Below, piece after piece: positions 32,201-43,334 of a stretch of 64,000 bases of DNA. The translations under genes and the position numbers were made by a program. Source of the DNA: Clarkia xantiana subsp. parviflora. Taxonomy: Eukaryota; Streptophyta; Magnoliopsida; Myrtales; Onagraceae. The stretch's first letter is position 1. Every line of letters begins with the position of its first letter. The notes beneath the pieces were generated by a model. It was not told where the DNA came from and did not search any database. It saw nothing but the letters and a program-made list of their open reading frames with translations. The stretch lies in contig JAPTYO010000001.1 of NCBI GenBank assembly GCA_036873135.1, positions 41,812,774-41,876,773 of the forward strand, written 5' to 3'.

Positions 32201-33295
32201 ATGAAGACTCTCAGCAGAATATTCTTCGTAATAGCTGCCTTCTCTCTCCAGCTGCCGTCTCCGGCCAATGCTTTCTTCTTCCCCAACATCACCGGAGTGC
32301 CGCCGTCTCTGCTCCCCAACGTCACCTCCGCTGCCTGGAACGCCTTCCAGAACTTCTCCGGCTGCCACTCCGGCGAGAAGCGGGACGGCCTCGCTAAGCT
32401 CAAGAAATACTTCAACTACTTCGGCTACATACCCAACTCCCCGGCGAACTTCACAGACGACTTCGACGACGCCCTCGAGACGGCCGTCAGGACGTACCAG
32501 AAGAACTTCAACCTCAACGTCACCGGATTCCTCGACGACGCCACTTTGAGGCAGATCGTGAAACCCAGGTGCGGTAACCCGGATATAGTCAACGGGACGA
32601 CTAGTATGAGCTCCGGCAAGCCGACGTCGTTCTTCCACACCGTCGGCCACTACGCGTTTTTCCCCGGAAATCCGCGGTGGCCGGAGACGGATCTGACCTA
32701 CGCGTTTCTGCCGGGTAACAACCTCCCCGACACGGCCAAGAGCGCGATCACTCGCGCCTTCGCGCGGTGGGCGGCCGTCACGCCGCTGAAGTTCACGCAG
32801 ACTAACTCTTACGCCACCGCGGATATCCGGATCGCGTTTTACACCGGCGACCACGGCGACGGCGAGCCTTTCGACGGCGTCCTAGGGACGCTCGCCCACG
32901 CGTTTTCGCCGCCGAACGGTAGGTTGCACCTTGACGGCGAGGAGGACTGGTGGGTTGACGGCGATATCACGAAGGCGACGGTTAGCACGACGGTTGATCT
33001 CGAATCCGTGGCGGTGCACGAGATCGGCCACCTTCTGGGGCTTGGGCACTCGTCGGTGGAGGACGCGATCATGTATCCGACGATAACGTCGATGACGAGG
33101 AAGGTGGAGCTGAGGACCGACGACGTAGAGGGAATCCAGGTGCTTTACGGCGGCAACCCGAACTACAACGGATCTTCGTCAACGCCGGCGGTGACTGATC
33201 CGCAGAGAGAGTCCAATGGTGGTGGAGCCGCCGTGCTCCGATGGGGCTCTAAAGCTTTACTGGCCGTTGGATTCACTTTAGTGCTATTACTTTGA
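32201..33295 (+). CDS. Plant matrix metalloproteinase (matrixin), GPI-anchor type
   Basis: A single-exon 364-aa zinc endopeptidase precursor. Signal peptide 1-24 (ends PANA). The propeptide has the plant signature region [10 protein letters not shown] and a peptidoglycan-binding-like fold, closing with the cysteine switch PRCGNPD (Cys124), which ligates the zinc until activation. The catalytic domain spans about 150-310, with structural Zn/Ca ligands ([19 protein letters not shown]), the active site [13 protein letters not shown] (273-285; three His ligands and catalytic Glu274), and the Met-turn at Met291. The Gly/Ser tail ends in a hydrophobic stretch without basic residues after it, typical of GPI anchoring. 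There is no hemopexin domain, as in all plant matrixins. Likely acts at the cell surface. Intronless like the Arabidopsis genes 2-MMP and 3-MMP, to which synteny points. Confidence 0.96.
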   Translation: MKTLSRIFFVIAAFSLQLPSPANAFFFPNITGVPPSLLPNVTSAAWNAFQNFSGCHSGEKRDGLAKLKKYFNYFGYIPNSPANFTDDFDDALETAVRTYQKNFNLNVTGFLDDATLRQIVKPRCGNPDIVNGTTSMSSGKPTSFFHTVGHYAFFPGNPRWPETDLTYAFLPGNNLPDTAKSAITRAFARWAAVTPLKFTQTNSYATADIRIAFYTGDHGDGEPFDGVLGTLAHAFSPPNGRLHLDGEEDWWVDGDITKATVSTTVDLESVAVHEIGHLLGLGHSSVEDAIMYPTITSMTRKVELRTDDVEGIQVLYGGNPNYNGSSSTPAVTDPQRESNGGGAAVLRWGSKALLAVGFTLVLLL

Positions 33296-34150
33296 TCATT
33301 GATTGGTGATGATATTTGAGTGGATTGGAGTCACCCACGTTTTGGTGGGTTTTCACTAATGTAATTATTATTAGAGATTAGATACGTCCTATGCGTAATT
33401 ATTTTTTGTTAAGTTGCTGATGACTTAACACAAATTTGTATATAAATGTCATGTGTTGATCAATTGATATTTGTTATTATTTTTGGTTGAATTGCAAGTT
33501 TTGCAAATAGAAAATTGATATTTTTTTATTATTTTTGGTTGAATTGCAAGTTTTGCAAATAGAAAAATGAACATGGTTAGTAAATAGCATATGTTCAGTC
33601 TTGATATTATCAACACCTAATAGTAAAGCTAAATTTTGACGACGGATATAATCGATTATTTAAAAAATAGTTGATAATAGAATAATGAGAATTGTATTAT
33701 TAATATTGAATAGGTTTGAGTACAAGTACATATATAATATATATATGTATAGACATAAGATTAAATACTATAAATCTATAATAATATAATAAAAAAATAA
33801 AAAAATAACAATAAGATATTGGAAACACATCTATTCTTAATATAACTCAATTAGAATATAATAAAATATATTAGTTTTTAATATATTTTATTCCATAATA
33901 AGATGATAGTTACTTTAAAATAAAGTTGTGTTTTGATTAAAAAAAAAAGGTTGTGTTGAAGAAGCATAACTCTATCAATAAGTTGGTGCAGACTATCTAC
34001 GGAGATACACTTTTTATTGGCAAAAGAAAAGTATCTAACATATTTAGTATTTAATCATGGCAAAAAAAAAAAAAACATATTTAGTATTTAATAGATATTT
34101 GCTCGTACTACACGCATATGTGTTATCACTATTAAAACCTTATTTATAAA
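33296..34150 (+). other. 3' flank of the matrixin gene
   Basis: 3' untranslated sequence, then AT-rich spacer. A 56-bp direct duplication (ttttggttgaattgcaagtt repeated) lies at about 33466-33570. No gene supported. Confidence 0.5.
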
Positions 34151-34617
34151 TTAAATGGTCTTTTGGTTACATATGCTTAGCCTGTATTGATTTTTAGTGC
34201 CATAATTTTTTTTTAGAGTTTTGGTGTCATATGTTTGTTTTTTATAGACTTTTGGTGTAACATTTAGTGAATTGTTAAGTTTGTCTGTTAAATAGTTTTA
34301 TTTTGTTCAATTTAGTCCATAATCTTCTTCCCACCACACAAGGTCGCCGGAACCCGCTCAAGACTGTTGTGACCACCAATCGGGGCCGGACGGATCCGAT
34401 TAGAGTCGTCTGGCCTTGATTGGGTCACTGAGGGCCTGGATCGGAGCCACAAAATTCTGATCTGGGCCCCCAGTGGTCCAACCGGGGTCAGAAAACTTAA
34501 TCAGAGCTGTTTGGCCCCAATAGGTGGTCACCGGTGGGTTTGGATGGTGGTCTGCGGCCTTCTGCGGATTCCGACCGCCTTAAGTGGTGGCCGGTGGCCT
34601 TGTACGATGATCAGAAT

Positions 34618-35463
34618 CAGTTTATCAGAACCGGACCGAGCATCGAACCGGCAAGAGCTCTGGTTCACGGTTCGAGCGGTTCGAACCGGGTCGAACCCGA
34701 TTCGACCGTTCCTGCCTTCTATCATCTCCCCCGTCCCTCCCTCCATCTTCATTTTTCTTCCCATCTTTTCCTATATCCCCCGCCCCTCCTTTCTTCATCC
34801 CATCTATCATCTCCCCGCCCCTCCTTTCTTCCCATCTTTCTTCTTTCCCTTCCCTCTATCATATCTCCCCTCCCCACACCTTTCCAGTTCCTCCAATTTT
34901 TGAATACTTGCATCATTCTGCAACCCTCCAGTCATCCATGGTGATATCAATTTTAGGGCCAACATCGGAGATTTCAGGGTCAAGATCGGAGATTTCGGAC
35001 TCGCTAAGGTTAAGACAGAGAAAGACGACTCTTCCTTATTAGAAGCAGGAGAAAACAACTCAATTTTAGAGGAAACGCAGAGAGCGTGGCTACCGGCGTA
35101 GGGGGGGGGGACTGAAATTGAGCAGTCGCCAGAAAGTTGATGTATTCGGGTTGCAGATTCAGATGGACTTTCGCCGGAAGGTGGGAGGTGAAGACATAAT
35201 GGTTGTTGAAAGCAGCGAAGTGAGAAAAACGGCTTTTCATTTATGCAATTTAGGATTCTGCTCGTCTGTTTTTGTTTTTTTTTTTAGTCCGAACCGGCGA
35301 ACCGGTGGACTGCCCGGTTCGATCAAAATCGGCCGGTTCGCCCAAAACCGGCCTTCTAAACCGGGTTCGCTTACATCCTCCGGAAATATTCAAACCGGAC
35401 CGGGGAGGGGTCCGATTCCGGTCCGAACCCGGTCGGACCGCCGGTCCGGTTCTGATAACACTG
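34618..35463. mobile_element. hAT-like element carrying a captured kinase fragment
   Basis: Ends CAGTTTATCAGAACCGG and the inverse CAGTGTTATCAGAACCGG. An 8-bp duplication, ATCAGAAT, flanks it (34610-34617 and 35464-35471). The terminal regions resemble the element at 29612-30004. The middle is different: a CT-rich stretch (34715-34900) and then a protein-kinase coding fragment (34902-35101). No transposase. This is host-gene capture by a non-autonomous DNA transposon. Confidence 0.82.
34902..35101 (+). pseudogene. Captured receptor-like kinase fragment (catalytic loop to DFG)
   Basis: EYLHHS in one frame is followed, after a single-base shift, by NPPVIHGDI and then NFRANIGDF, then VKIGDFGLAKVKTEKDDSS and a short acidic stretch to a TAG. 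This is the catalytic-loop HGD and the DFG metal-binding region of a plant receptor-like cytoplasmic kinase. The KPSNVLLD part after HGDI is missing and IGDF is duplicated. No intact kinase is possible. The donor gene is not in this window. Confidence 0.7.
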
Positions 35464-35645
35464 ATCAGAATACTTTGCCCGGTGACCTGAAGAAGATTAT
35501 GAAGTAAATTGAACAAAATAAAACTATTTAACAGTCAGATTTAACCGTTGACTAACTGATGTACCAAAAGTCTACAAAATGCAAACATATGGCACCAAAA
35601 GTCAGAATTGGTAAAAAATATGGCACCAAATAACCATTTAACTCA

Positions 35646-37195
35646 ATATATATATATAACAAAATGATATAAAATTCATAAAAATTATAATTAAAATGCA
35701 CGACCAAAATAACTGTTTCGATAATAAAAAATATCTTAACTTGGCTCCAACGCCATATCAACCACTATCGGTTTAGGAACAAGACGTGTGATTCAACCAA
35801 CTCCCTCATAAGCTCGAACTTACGAGTGAAGTTCTTATGTATACTCTTAACCATACTTTAACACGGCCTACTACTGTGTTTGAAACTAATACAAGTTTTA
35901 TGAAATGTAATAAGTTAGTTTCACTAGGTGGCCAAGTTCGTTGCATAAGTTTTTCCAAGTTCAAAAACTTAGGATGAAGTCCAAAACTAATGTAATGTTT
36001 TTTAATAAGAATAAATGTATCTATATAACCGTTGTTATCTAAAACGATTTACTATTAATAAAGAAAAAAATTACGATATATCTGTATATTTACGTATTTT
36101 TTCTAGTCCATATATAAATTAGATTTTCGACTCACACTCACCCTACCACAACACGCATTAGTCCGAGATCTTCCGTTAGTCCGAGTTACTGTCGGATGAG
36201 GGGTCAACCTTAAAATAGCGTTTTATTGAGATTCGAATATTACTTTAACCATGTTTGGCCAAAAAGAAAACTTTATTTTACACTTGTGAATCACAACTCA
36301 ATTGACCAAATCCAACAAACCTTGCTTACAACACAGAAAACGTTAACAGATACAAAAGCATCAAGCTTGCGTGTCGACTTCTTTACTGCCACAACAAAAC
36401 AAACTTTACAAATCTATACATGTCATAAAAATTATATCTTGCAAACTAAAAAGCTTTCACCATACAACAACTTTCCTTATTACACCTCTTACCCACCTTT
36501 ATACAACATTTAATTTATTCATCAAATGAAAAACACATCCATCAAGATCCGAGCTCGACACCCAAATGCCTACGAAGATTGCAAACCCTAAAAAAGATTC
36601 AGATCATTAAGATTACTCAAACCATCATCCACATTGTTGCTTTCTCGATGTTCCTCTGTATCCTCTGTACTGTGTCTCCATCTTCTATTGTATCCAAGCT
36701 CATTCATTCTCCTATAAAACAATATAAAGCAAAAAAATTACAATTCCCATGAGTTTTCCTATTTTTCTACCATTTTGAAATAAGCATAACATGTCTCACA
36801 CATTCAATTTAGTCGTTTTCTTTACCAAACAAAGACTAATCAGAAAAGATTGCATTTTTATTTTCCAAAAAAACAGCCCAAGATTGTTCTTCTTTCTCAA
36901 TATCTTAATTTCAAACATTATTCGAACAGTGAGTGACTACAATGAATCAAGACCATGTCCTAAGATCATACGACCAATCAAGAATCTCTCTCGACTGCTA
37001 GACTACTACTACTGTTCACTAAACTAAACAAGATTTTTCACCAAGATTCAACCAAAGAAGAAGAGGCAATTAAAGGGACCATGCAATAACTTAAGGAAAA
37101 AATATAACACGTATTATAAAAGGCAACATATACTTACTGTAATCTCCACAAAAAGTTCGATGACGTTTCTTCAGCATTACATGCATTACCCCTCC
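35646..37195. other. Intergenic, nothing recognised
   Basis: AT-rich. Possible transcribed 3' flank of the PPR locus near 36560-37195, but no coding exon is supported. Confidence 0.45.
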
Positions 37196-37201
37196 AATGA
37201 G

Positions 37202-38839
37202 TCAGCCATCTCCTAGCAAATCCTTTGTAAATGCATCCTCCGAAAAATCAGAACTAGACATCTCTTGAACAAGTTCTGCAACCTTAGTCATCTCATTATG
37301 TTTCATAAACTCTCTTATTAAGAGATTGTAGGTTACCGCATTTGGTGAACATCCTTTTTCTTCATCTCACCAAACAACTCGAATGCTTCACTTCTCTTGT
37401 CGCCCTTACATAGTCCACTTATCAATGTGGTATATGTGACAGTGTCCGGTTCCAACCCTTTGCTCTCTAAAAGACTGAACAATTCCATCGTGGAGTCAAC
37501 TTTCCCAGATATGCACAATCCATTTATGAGAATACTGTAAATGACAATATTCGGATTAAGCTTTCTATCTTCCATGTATTGAATTAACTGCATCGCCTCA
37601 TCCAAATGTTTATGTTTACACAAACCATTTAACATAGCCGAATAAGTTGCTAGATTTGGACTTTGATCACTAGCTTTCATTTCACTAAAAACCTCTATTG
37701 CAGCCTCAACATTACCAATATTGCAGAACCCATCTACAAGAGCGGTATGTGTGACAACGCCAGGAACCAAGCCTCTATCACACATTTCACGGTAAAGATT
37801 TAGAGCCTCGCTCACTCTATGAACCTTGCAGTATCCATTGATCAATGTGGTATAAGTTACAACATCAGCTGAATAACCCCTTTCGTCCATCAAATTGAGT
37901 AGTTTGCGAGCTTCATCCACTTGATTTTGAAGACAATAGCCGTCCATCAACGAATTATATGTGACTACGTCGGGCTCTATACCTCTCGCAATCATCGTAT
38001 CGAAAGAGCATTTTGCTTCAGAAACCATCCCTTGCTTACATAGTGCACTAATTATGATATTGAATGTACAAACATTAGGAATTATTCTTTTTTCAAGCAT
38101 TTGATTGAAGAATTTGTTGACCTCATTCCACCGGCCAAAAGTGCAAAGAGCTTGAAACAAAGAGGTGTACGCTATCACATCTGGTTGTATACCTTCTGAA
38201 ATCATCTTCTCCAACAAAAAATTGACTTCTTTCCAACGACCTAAAAGGCACAAACAATGTACCACAAAATTGCAAGTGACTAGATCATGTTTAGTTCCTT
38301 TTCCAATTCTGAATAACAGTAAAACTGCTTGTTTCCAGTACCCTCCATTACAAAGACCATGAATCAATGAGTTATAAGTGAATATATTAGGCTGAATACC
38401 GTTTTCGGTCATAGTTTGTAAGAGTTGGAAAACTTCACCTATTTTCCCATTCTTACAGAGACAACTTATCACAGTGTTGTATGTTATCACATTAACTAAA
38501 CCACTCATCTTCCACTTTTCGAGTAACCCAATCGCTAAATCTATACGCCCTGAGTTCACTAAACCCTTAATCATGGCTCCATATGTAACTGCATTAGGCC
38601 TAAAACCTTTGTCGGCCATTTCATCCACCAACGACAGATGAATAGGAAGAATAAAGCTTTTGATCTTTCCGGAAGAGTGAAGAAGCAGCGAACAGAGTCT
38701 TACCATTTCGATTGACGAATGTAGCACCAGCACCATCACCACCGACGATGAGGATGATAGGATTAAAGTGACAGTGACGGAGAAGGAGAGATGCAACTCT
38801 TGAAGAAGTCATCACTTTCAATCGGAAATATTCACGCAA
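37202..38839 (-). pseudogene. Rf-like P-class PPR gene with two frame breaks
   Basis: The long middle frame (38796-37333) encodes about 12 consecutive 35-residue P-type PPR motifs (VTYNSLMDGYCLQNQVDEAR, VTYTTLINGYCKVHRVSEAL and so on) of the restorer-of-fertility-like class, which bind organellar RNA one base per repeat. At the 3' end the frame stops early after EMKKKD. The expected tail (CSPNAVTYNLLIREFMKHNE onward) continues in another frame to TGA 37202, consistent with loss of one A in the run at 37355-37359. At the 5' end an expected N-terminus (MTSSRVASLLLRHCHF onward) lies in a different frame (from 38812), and the first several PPR motifs are absent. An assembly homopolymer error could explain the 3' break but not the 5' one. 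Confidence 0.8.
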
Positions 38840-39299
38840 CGAGATGACAATAGAGACGCAGCAATCTATATATATTAAAATTTAGGTAGAGAGAGAATTG
38901 GAGATGCGCTGTGGAGCTGGGGATTCTCTGATTTTATTCATCCGATGCAGTTGCTGGCCTTCGATGTCAAGCTGAGAAACATGCAAGTTGATTTCTCCTA
39001 TCTTTCCCCTAATTGCAATTGATTGAAAGTTAATTTCATCATATCTTCCCTGTAATTAATTGCAATCGGTGAAGGAGGAATTCAATTCCTTTGTTGATTC
39101 CCTAGGTTCTTGAACAAAGGTCACTCAGCGAAACGTCTTTTCATCAGGAGATAACATTTACAGAGGTCCTTGGCTTAACTGCCCGGATATCTCAACACTT
39201 CGCATTCGAATCGGAGATGAACGACTAATGCTTGCTTCAAGAATGAGTTGAGCGGTGAGCTAAAGCAGGGTAGCTAAAACTAGGAATGGTGTTGGCTTG
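38840..39299. other. Upstream of the PPR locus, nothing recognised
   Basis: No gene supported. Contains a duplicated short tcctgtaattaattgcaatt-like stretch near 39005-39065. Confidence 0.4.
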
Positions 39300-40500
39300 T
39301 TAGAGGTAGGGTGTTGAGTTAGACTATGGTTGTGGGCTGGGGTGAGATCCACTTCTCTTTCAAAGCTTGGGCAGAACAGTATGAATATCCCAAGTCAAGT
39401 AGTAGCCTCATGGGGAGAGCCGAGGGTGCACACTGCTTTGTGAACTTCCAACTCCTTCTTAAGCGCTTTCGGGAAAGGAAGGAGGCATTGGAGATAAATA
39501 GGCATGGTGGCCACTTGACTGTAATAGGTTAATCGTGATTTTGACTCTATTATGTTACCTCCCTCTTTCGCATATCACCAGTCTGGAATAAGTTAATCGC
39601 CAGATATACTAGTCATCGCCTTTGAGCTGGGAAAAGCCTCACAGCCTGGAGTCGGCTATTCCTGATTCAGCAAAGGAAAGAAGCCTTGATCCCAAGACTC
39701 GCTGCGGATTGGATTCTTCCATTTATCCGGACGGACTCTAATCATGATTTTGACTTTATTATGTTACCTCCATCTTTCGCATATCACTCTGGATTGAATA
39801 ATTCCCGATTTCGCCAAGACCAGAGGAGCCAACAACCAGTACCAAACACCAGACACCAATCCATGGTTGCGTAACTAGCAGTTGACTCCTTGAGGTGAGT
39901 CTTGAACCAGTCAGCAATGATGGGTGTGGTGAAGAATTGAGACGACTTGCCAGGTGCAAGAGATTAGTCTGTTGCTATGGCCGATCCAAGGCTTGCCAGG
40001 GCATCTGCCTCGCTGTTCTCTTCCCGTGGGACCTGCGCTATGGTCAGTTTCTTGAAGCTCCTTCTTCCATGGCTTTGTTCAGGTAGGCTTGCATACGCTC
40101 CCTTCGTGCCTACCAGTCCTTATCTCCTCTTTATCTTTTGTAACATCGTTGCCCTATAAAGTAGTCCTCGGCTTCACAACTAATACGTAAATAGCTCACG
40201 TTCAAGTCAGTCTCATCCCGTACTTTCGGGCGTGATATCGAATGAATGGGCTAACACTGACGCCCTCCTTCCAATCTGCCCAGGCAGCTTTTTATGTTTC
40301 TGATCCAGTCGAGCCTAAAGGTTTGGTATGACCAAGAGAATGGCTGTACCGATTCGAGATGTGACAGCGGGTCAGTCAAGAAAGCTGACGGAATGCAGAT
40401 GCAGAAGAAGGAGCTGAAAGTCCTGCATAGGTTTAGTGAATCTGTTATTCAAATCGATTCAGTTCTGTTTGGGTGGTCTCGTCCCTATATAAACCTTACT
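39300..40500 (-). mobile_element. Decayed Ty3/gypsy fragment with RNase H motif
   Basis: On the minus strand at about 40070-39965 a frame reads KKLTIAQVPREENSEADALA then SLGSAIA. This is the hallmark C-terminal part of a plant gypsy RNase H. Neighbouring pieces (MQAYLNKAMEE, PIIADWFKTHL) lie in other frames, so it is frame-broken. A 50-bp block (tgattttgactYtattatgt) is repeated at about 39535 and 39743. Element ends not identified. Confidence 0.6.
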
Positions 40501-41657
40501 GATTCCTACAGGGTTCAAGGGATTCAATGAGATGTGCGTGGTGTTTAAGGAACAAAGAGGTGGCGGAAATTAGGGTTTTCTTCTCCTGGATGAAACTGTA
40601 GGGTTCATTTTTCCCAGCTTCAGTCCGCAGATTGGGAGGTATTGCACTCTAAACTTCTATAGAATCGTCTGGTGCTATTTCTAGATGTCACATTCCTCAC
40701 GTTGGTTCTTCTCTTGACCCAATTGTTTATTTAATCTCGATGTCATAATGCACAATCTTGGCTCGAGTTCTATATCCGTTGAGGCGGGACGGAGCAGAGG
40801 AGGGAGGAGATCACAATCTTGTATGAATGACATGGTAATATATATGTAGTCAGAGTAAGCGTATTTCAGATTTGACTCTTGCATCAGTTATGAAAAGTTC
40901 TAACTATGAGCTCTATGGAAAGAGGCCAAATATGATCAGAACTTTGGATTAGTAAAATATATATTTCACTTTATAGTTGATCTTATTGAGAAGCTCCTAA
41001 GCATAATCCACAAATTTTTTCTTTTTCACAAGATTTAGCAGACATTCGAACACATATTATGAATATTGACCAGTAAAAAATACAGAGAACATAAAATGGC
41101 TTTTACTTGATCAACGGTCAGTAATAATGTTGGATCAACATCCTTAGTGTAGTCATCATCAGTATGAAGCTTCGATGAGCTGGCTGCTGTTATAAAATGT
41201 GGAACCCAACAGCCCAATGAAAATATTATAATTCCTAAAATATTGCAGACAAGTATTGATTCATGTGTTCATTGTTTGTTGTTCTTCATGGATACAATAC
41301 TGAACATAACAATACAGTCCAGCTGGATTAGGATTTTGGTATTCTATGTTGTGTATTCCATGTGTTTACCTCTGCTGTTTTTAGAAAATTCAGTCCTTTG
41401 TATCTTCCTTCTACTTATGTTTTATCCTCATTGTTGCTTTGCTGCTATATGCGAAAAATCAACTTTGTTTGTTTTTATCATGTTGTTGTTTTTCCCATTC
41501 TTTAGACTTTCATGCAGGTCCTTAAGGTTGTAGGTAAGTTAAGTTAAATGGTTTCCGCTTTCTAATTTTTTACCTATATATATTTAATGAGTCACATTAG
41601 TTTTAGACACAAAATTGTAAATTACAACAATAGGTGATGATGCTTTGTACCTTGCAG
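40501..41657 (+). other. Upstream part of an unresolved gene region
   Basis: A TATA-like ctatataaac lies at 40484-40493, followed by leader-like sequence. A possible tiny exon (gtccttaaggttgtag between cag and gtaag, near 41519-41534) is seen. I cannot connect these with the exons downstream in phase. Confidence 0.25.
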
Positions 41658-43334
41658 ATTCATATGGTTTTTTCTGTGGATGTTCGTATGGTCAAAAAAG
41701 AATTGAAGATTCTTGAAACTTCGGACGAGCTTAGAAAGGATTTGGCAGATTACATTGCTGAATTATCAGAAGCATCAACGAAGGAACATGGTGTCATTTC
41801 CATTACCATATTAGGAGGCTCTCTCATTAGTTCCATGGAGGTAAACATCCAATTTTTACTATGATTTACCGTTCTGTAAATAAAAAAGATCGCTTATTAA
41901 TCATCGATCCAGGAAGCGTTGTGATGCTCCTTATAACAAGACTGTACATTTTTCTCACATTCTCATGCCCACGCGTTTACAGATCCACTCCCCCGCCAGG
42001 ATTTTCTACAGTTCCTTAATAACACCCAAAAGTATGGTGTTTGGTTTTCTTCTTTGTAGTTTGTTGATTGCTTTAAATTTTGTTCATAGTGCCAAAAGGT
42101 GGAAGTAGTCGTAGTGTAGCTGAAAAGTTATCCTCTCATTTTTAAGTTTGAATCCTTAATGTTTGATCGGTATTTTTTTTAGTCATGCTTCCTTACAATA
42201 TGTAAATTTCTCTTTGTACAGACGCCTTATAGAACGTCGAACCCTAAAATCAGAGATATAGTATATATATGTCTGACATATAAATAGACAGTAAAAGTTT
42301 GTCTGTTCAGTGCATCTGAATTGTTGTGGTTCTTATTTATTTGAATTGGCTGAAATTTCTGCTAGAATTATATTGTTTTTGCTGCAACTTCTGGAGTTAT
42401 TGCAGGATCACAATGCTAAATCTGGATCGTTTGTCCTATCAGCGGCACAAATTACTGATCAATATGTCGCAGGTAATTGATGCCCTCATTACGCGTAGAA
42501 TATATAATAATTTCTTGATTTTCGGTTGATCCTTGTGTAGACTATTGCTGATGCAAGCACAGTAATTGAACTGGATACAAAATTGTCCAAAGCATACTTT
42601 TGTAAAGGGTTACTGAGTTTCAGTTCCTTTAATGGTTGTTGTTCTTTTTCTGAATTGTTCATTCTACTGCTGATATGATATTTGTTTCTTCAATTTTACT
42701 TGGGAATTTAATTTCTTCTTCACTTTTTGGTCCTTGTGCAGAGAACATTGCTGATGCTGAAATTAAATTGGATACAATCGATGGCAAAAAAAAAAAGAAT
42801 GAAATCTATTTGTACTATGCATTATCTCCTCATCCTCTCCCAAAGGTACTCATGGTTGCTTTCATTTTGTATAATTTTTTTGTTGATGTTATTAATGGTT
42901 CAAGTATCGAAGAATGAGGTCTTGGAGATTAGCCTCCATTTTATTGAACATTGTTGTTTGTTGATCAAGTGTATGGAATTGGATCAATTTCGATAATTTG
43001 ATTGTTTGAGTTCATAAAATGATTCTTAAAGTTGTAAAAATTTCCAACTTTAGATGTATGTATACTTATGGCCTCCATTTTTGTGAATTTCCTATTTCTT
43101 GATCAAGTGTGTAAATGGATCAATTTGGATGATTAGGCGAATAAAATTTTGACTTACACATGAGAAAGCTTACTTTCTAAAAACTTGGGACATGGTTTAG
43201 CAAGCATTTATCATTTCAGCTGATTGTTCGAGTGTAAAAGTCATTTCAAAGTTGTATAAGTTTCAAACTTAAGTGTATATATATGTTATAACTATAATGA
43301 TGAGTTTTCTGTTCTGCTTCATTTGCAGCAATAG
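41658..43334 (+). CDS. Unidentified gene, 3' half (four phase-consistent exons)
   Basis: Exons 41658-41840, 42406-42472, 42742-42845 and 43329-43334 (TAG) all have GT-AG borders and matching phases, giving the last 119 residues of a protein. The sequence includes SVDVRMVKKELKILETSDEL, RKDLADYIAELSEAS, SGSFVLSAAQITDQYVAENI and a Lys-rich segment before a short C-terminus. I do not recognise the family. It has a charged, helical look and no membrane segment. The 5' part is not found; an ATG at 41664 could start a short product. It may be a gene fragment left among transposon debris. Confidence 0.35.

Larger units (their letters stand above)
34151..35642. mobile_element. Foldback element with a nested hAT insertion
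   Basis: The left arm (34151 to about 34330: tttggtgtcatatgtttg, atagttttattttgttcaat, ataatcttctt) is matched in inverse by the right arm (about 35484-35642). Arms are about 170 bp with scattered mismatches and share sequence with the elements at 2505-3075 and 25080-25495. GC-rich interior sequence (34340-34609) is interrupted by the hAT-like element at 34618-35463, so this element is the older of the two. Confidence 0.65.

Noticed and set aside
32186..32854. 222-codon minus-strand frame across the matrixin gene
   Set aside because: GC-rich coding sequence leaves the opposite strand open by codon bias. The translation has no domain, while the sense frame is a textbook matrixin.
34511..34944. 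Pro/Ser-rich open frames in three registers
   Set aside because: A pyrimidine-rich tract inside the hAT-like element gives open frames in several registers by composition; none has a domain.
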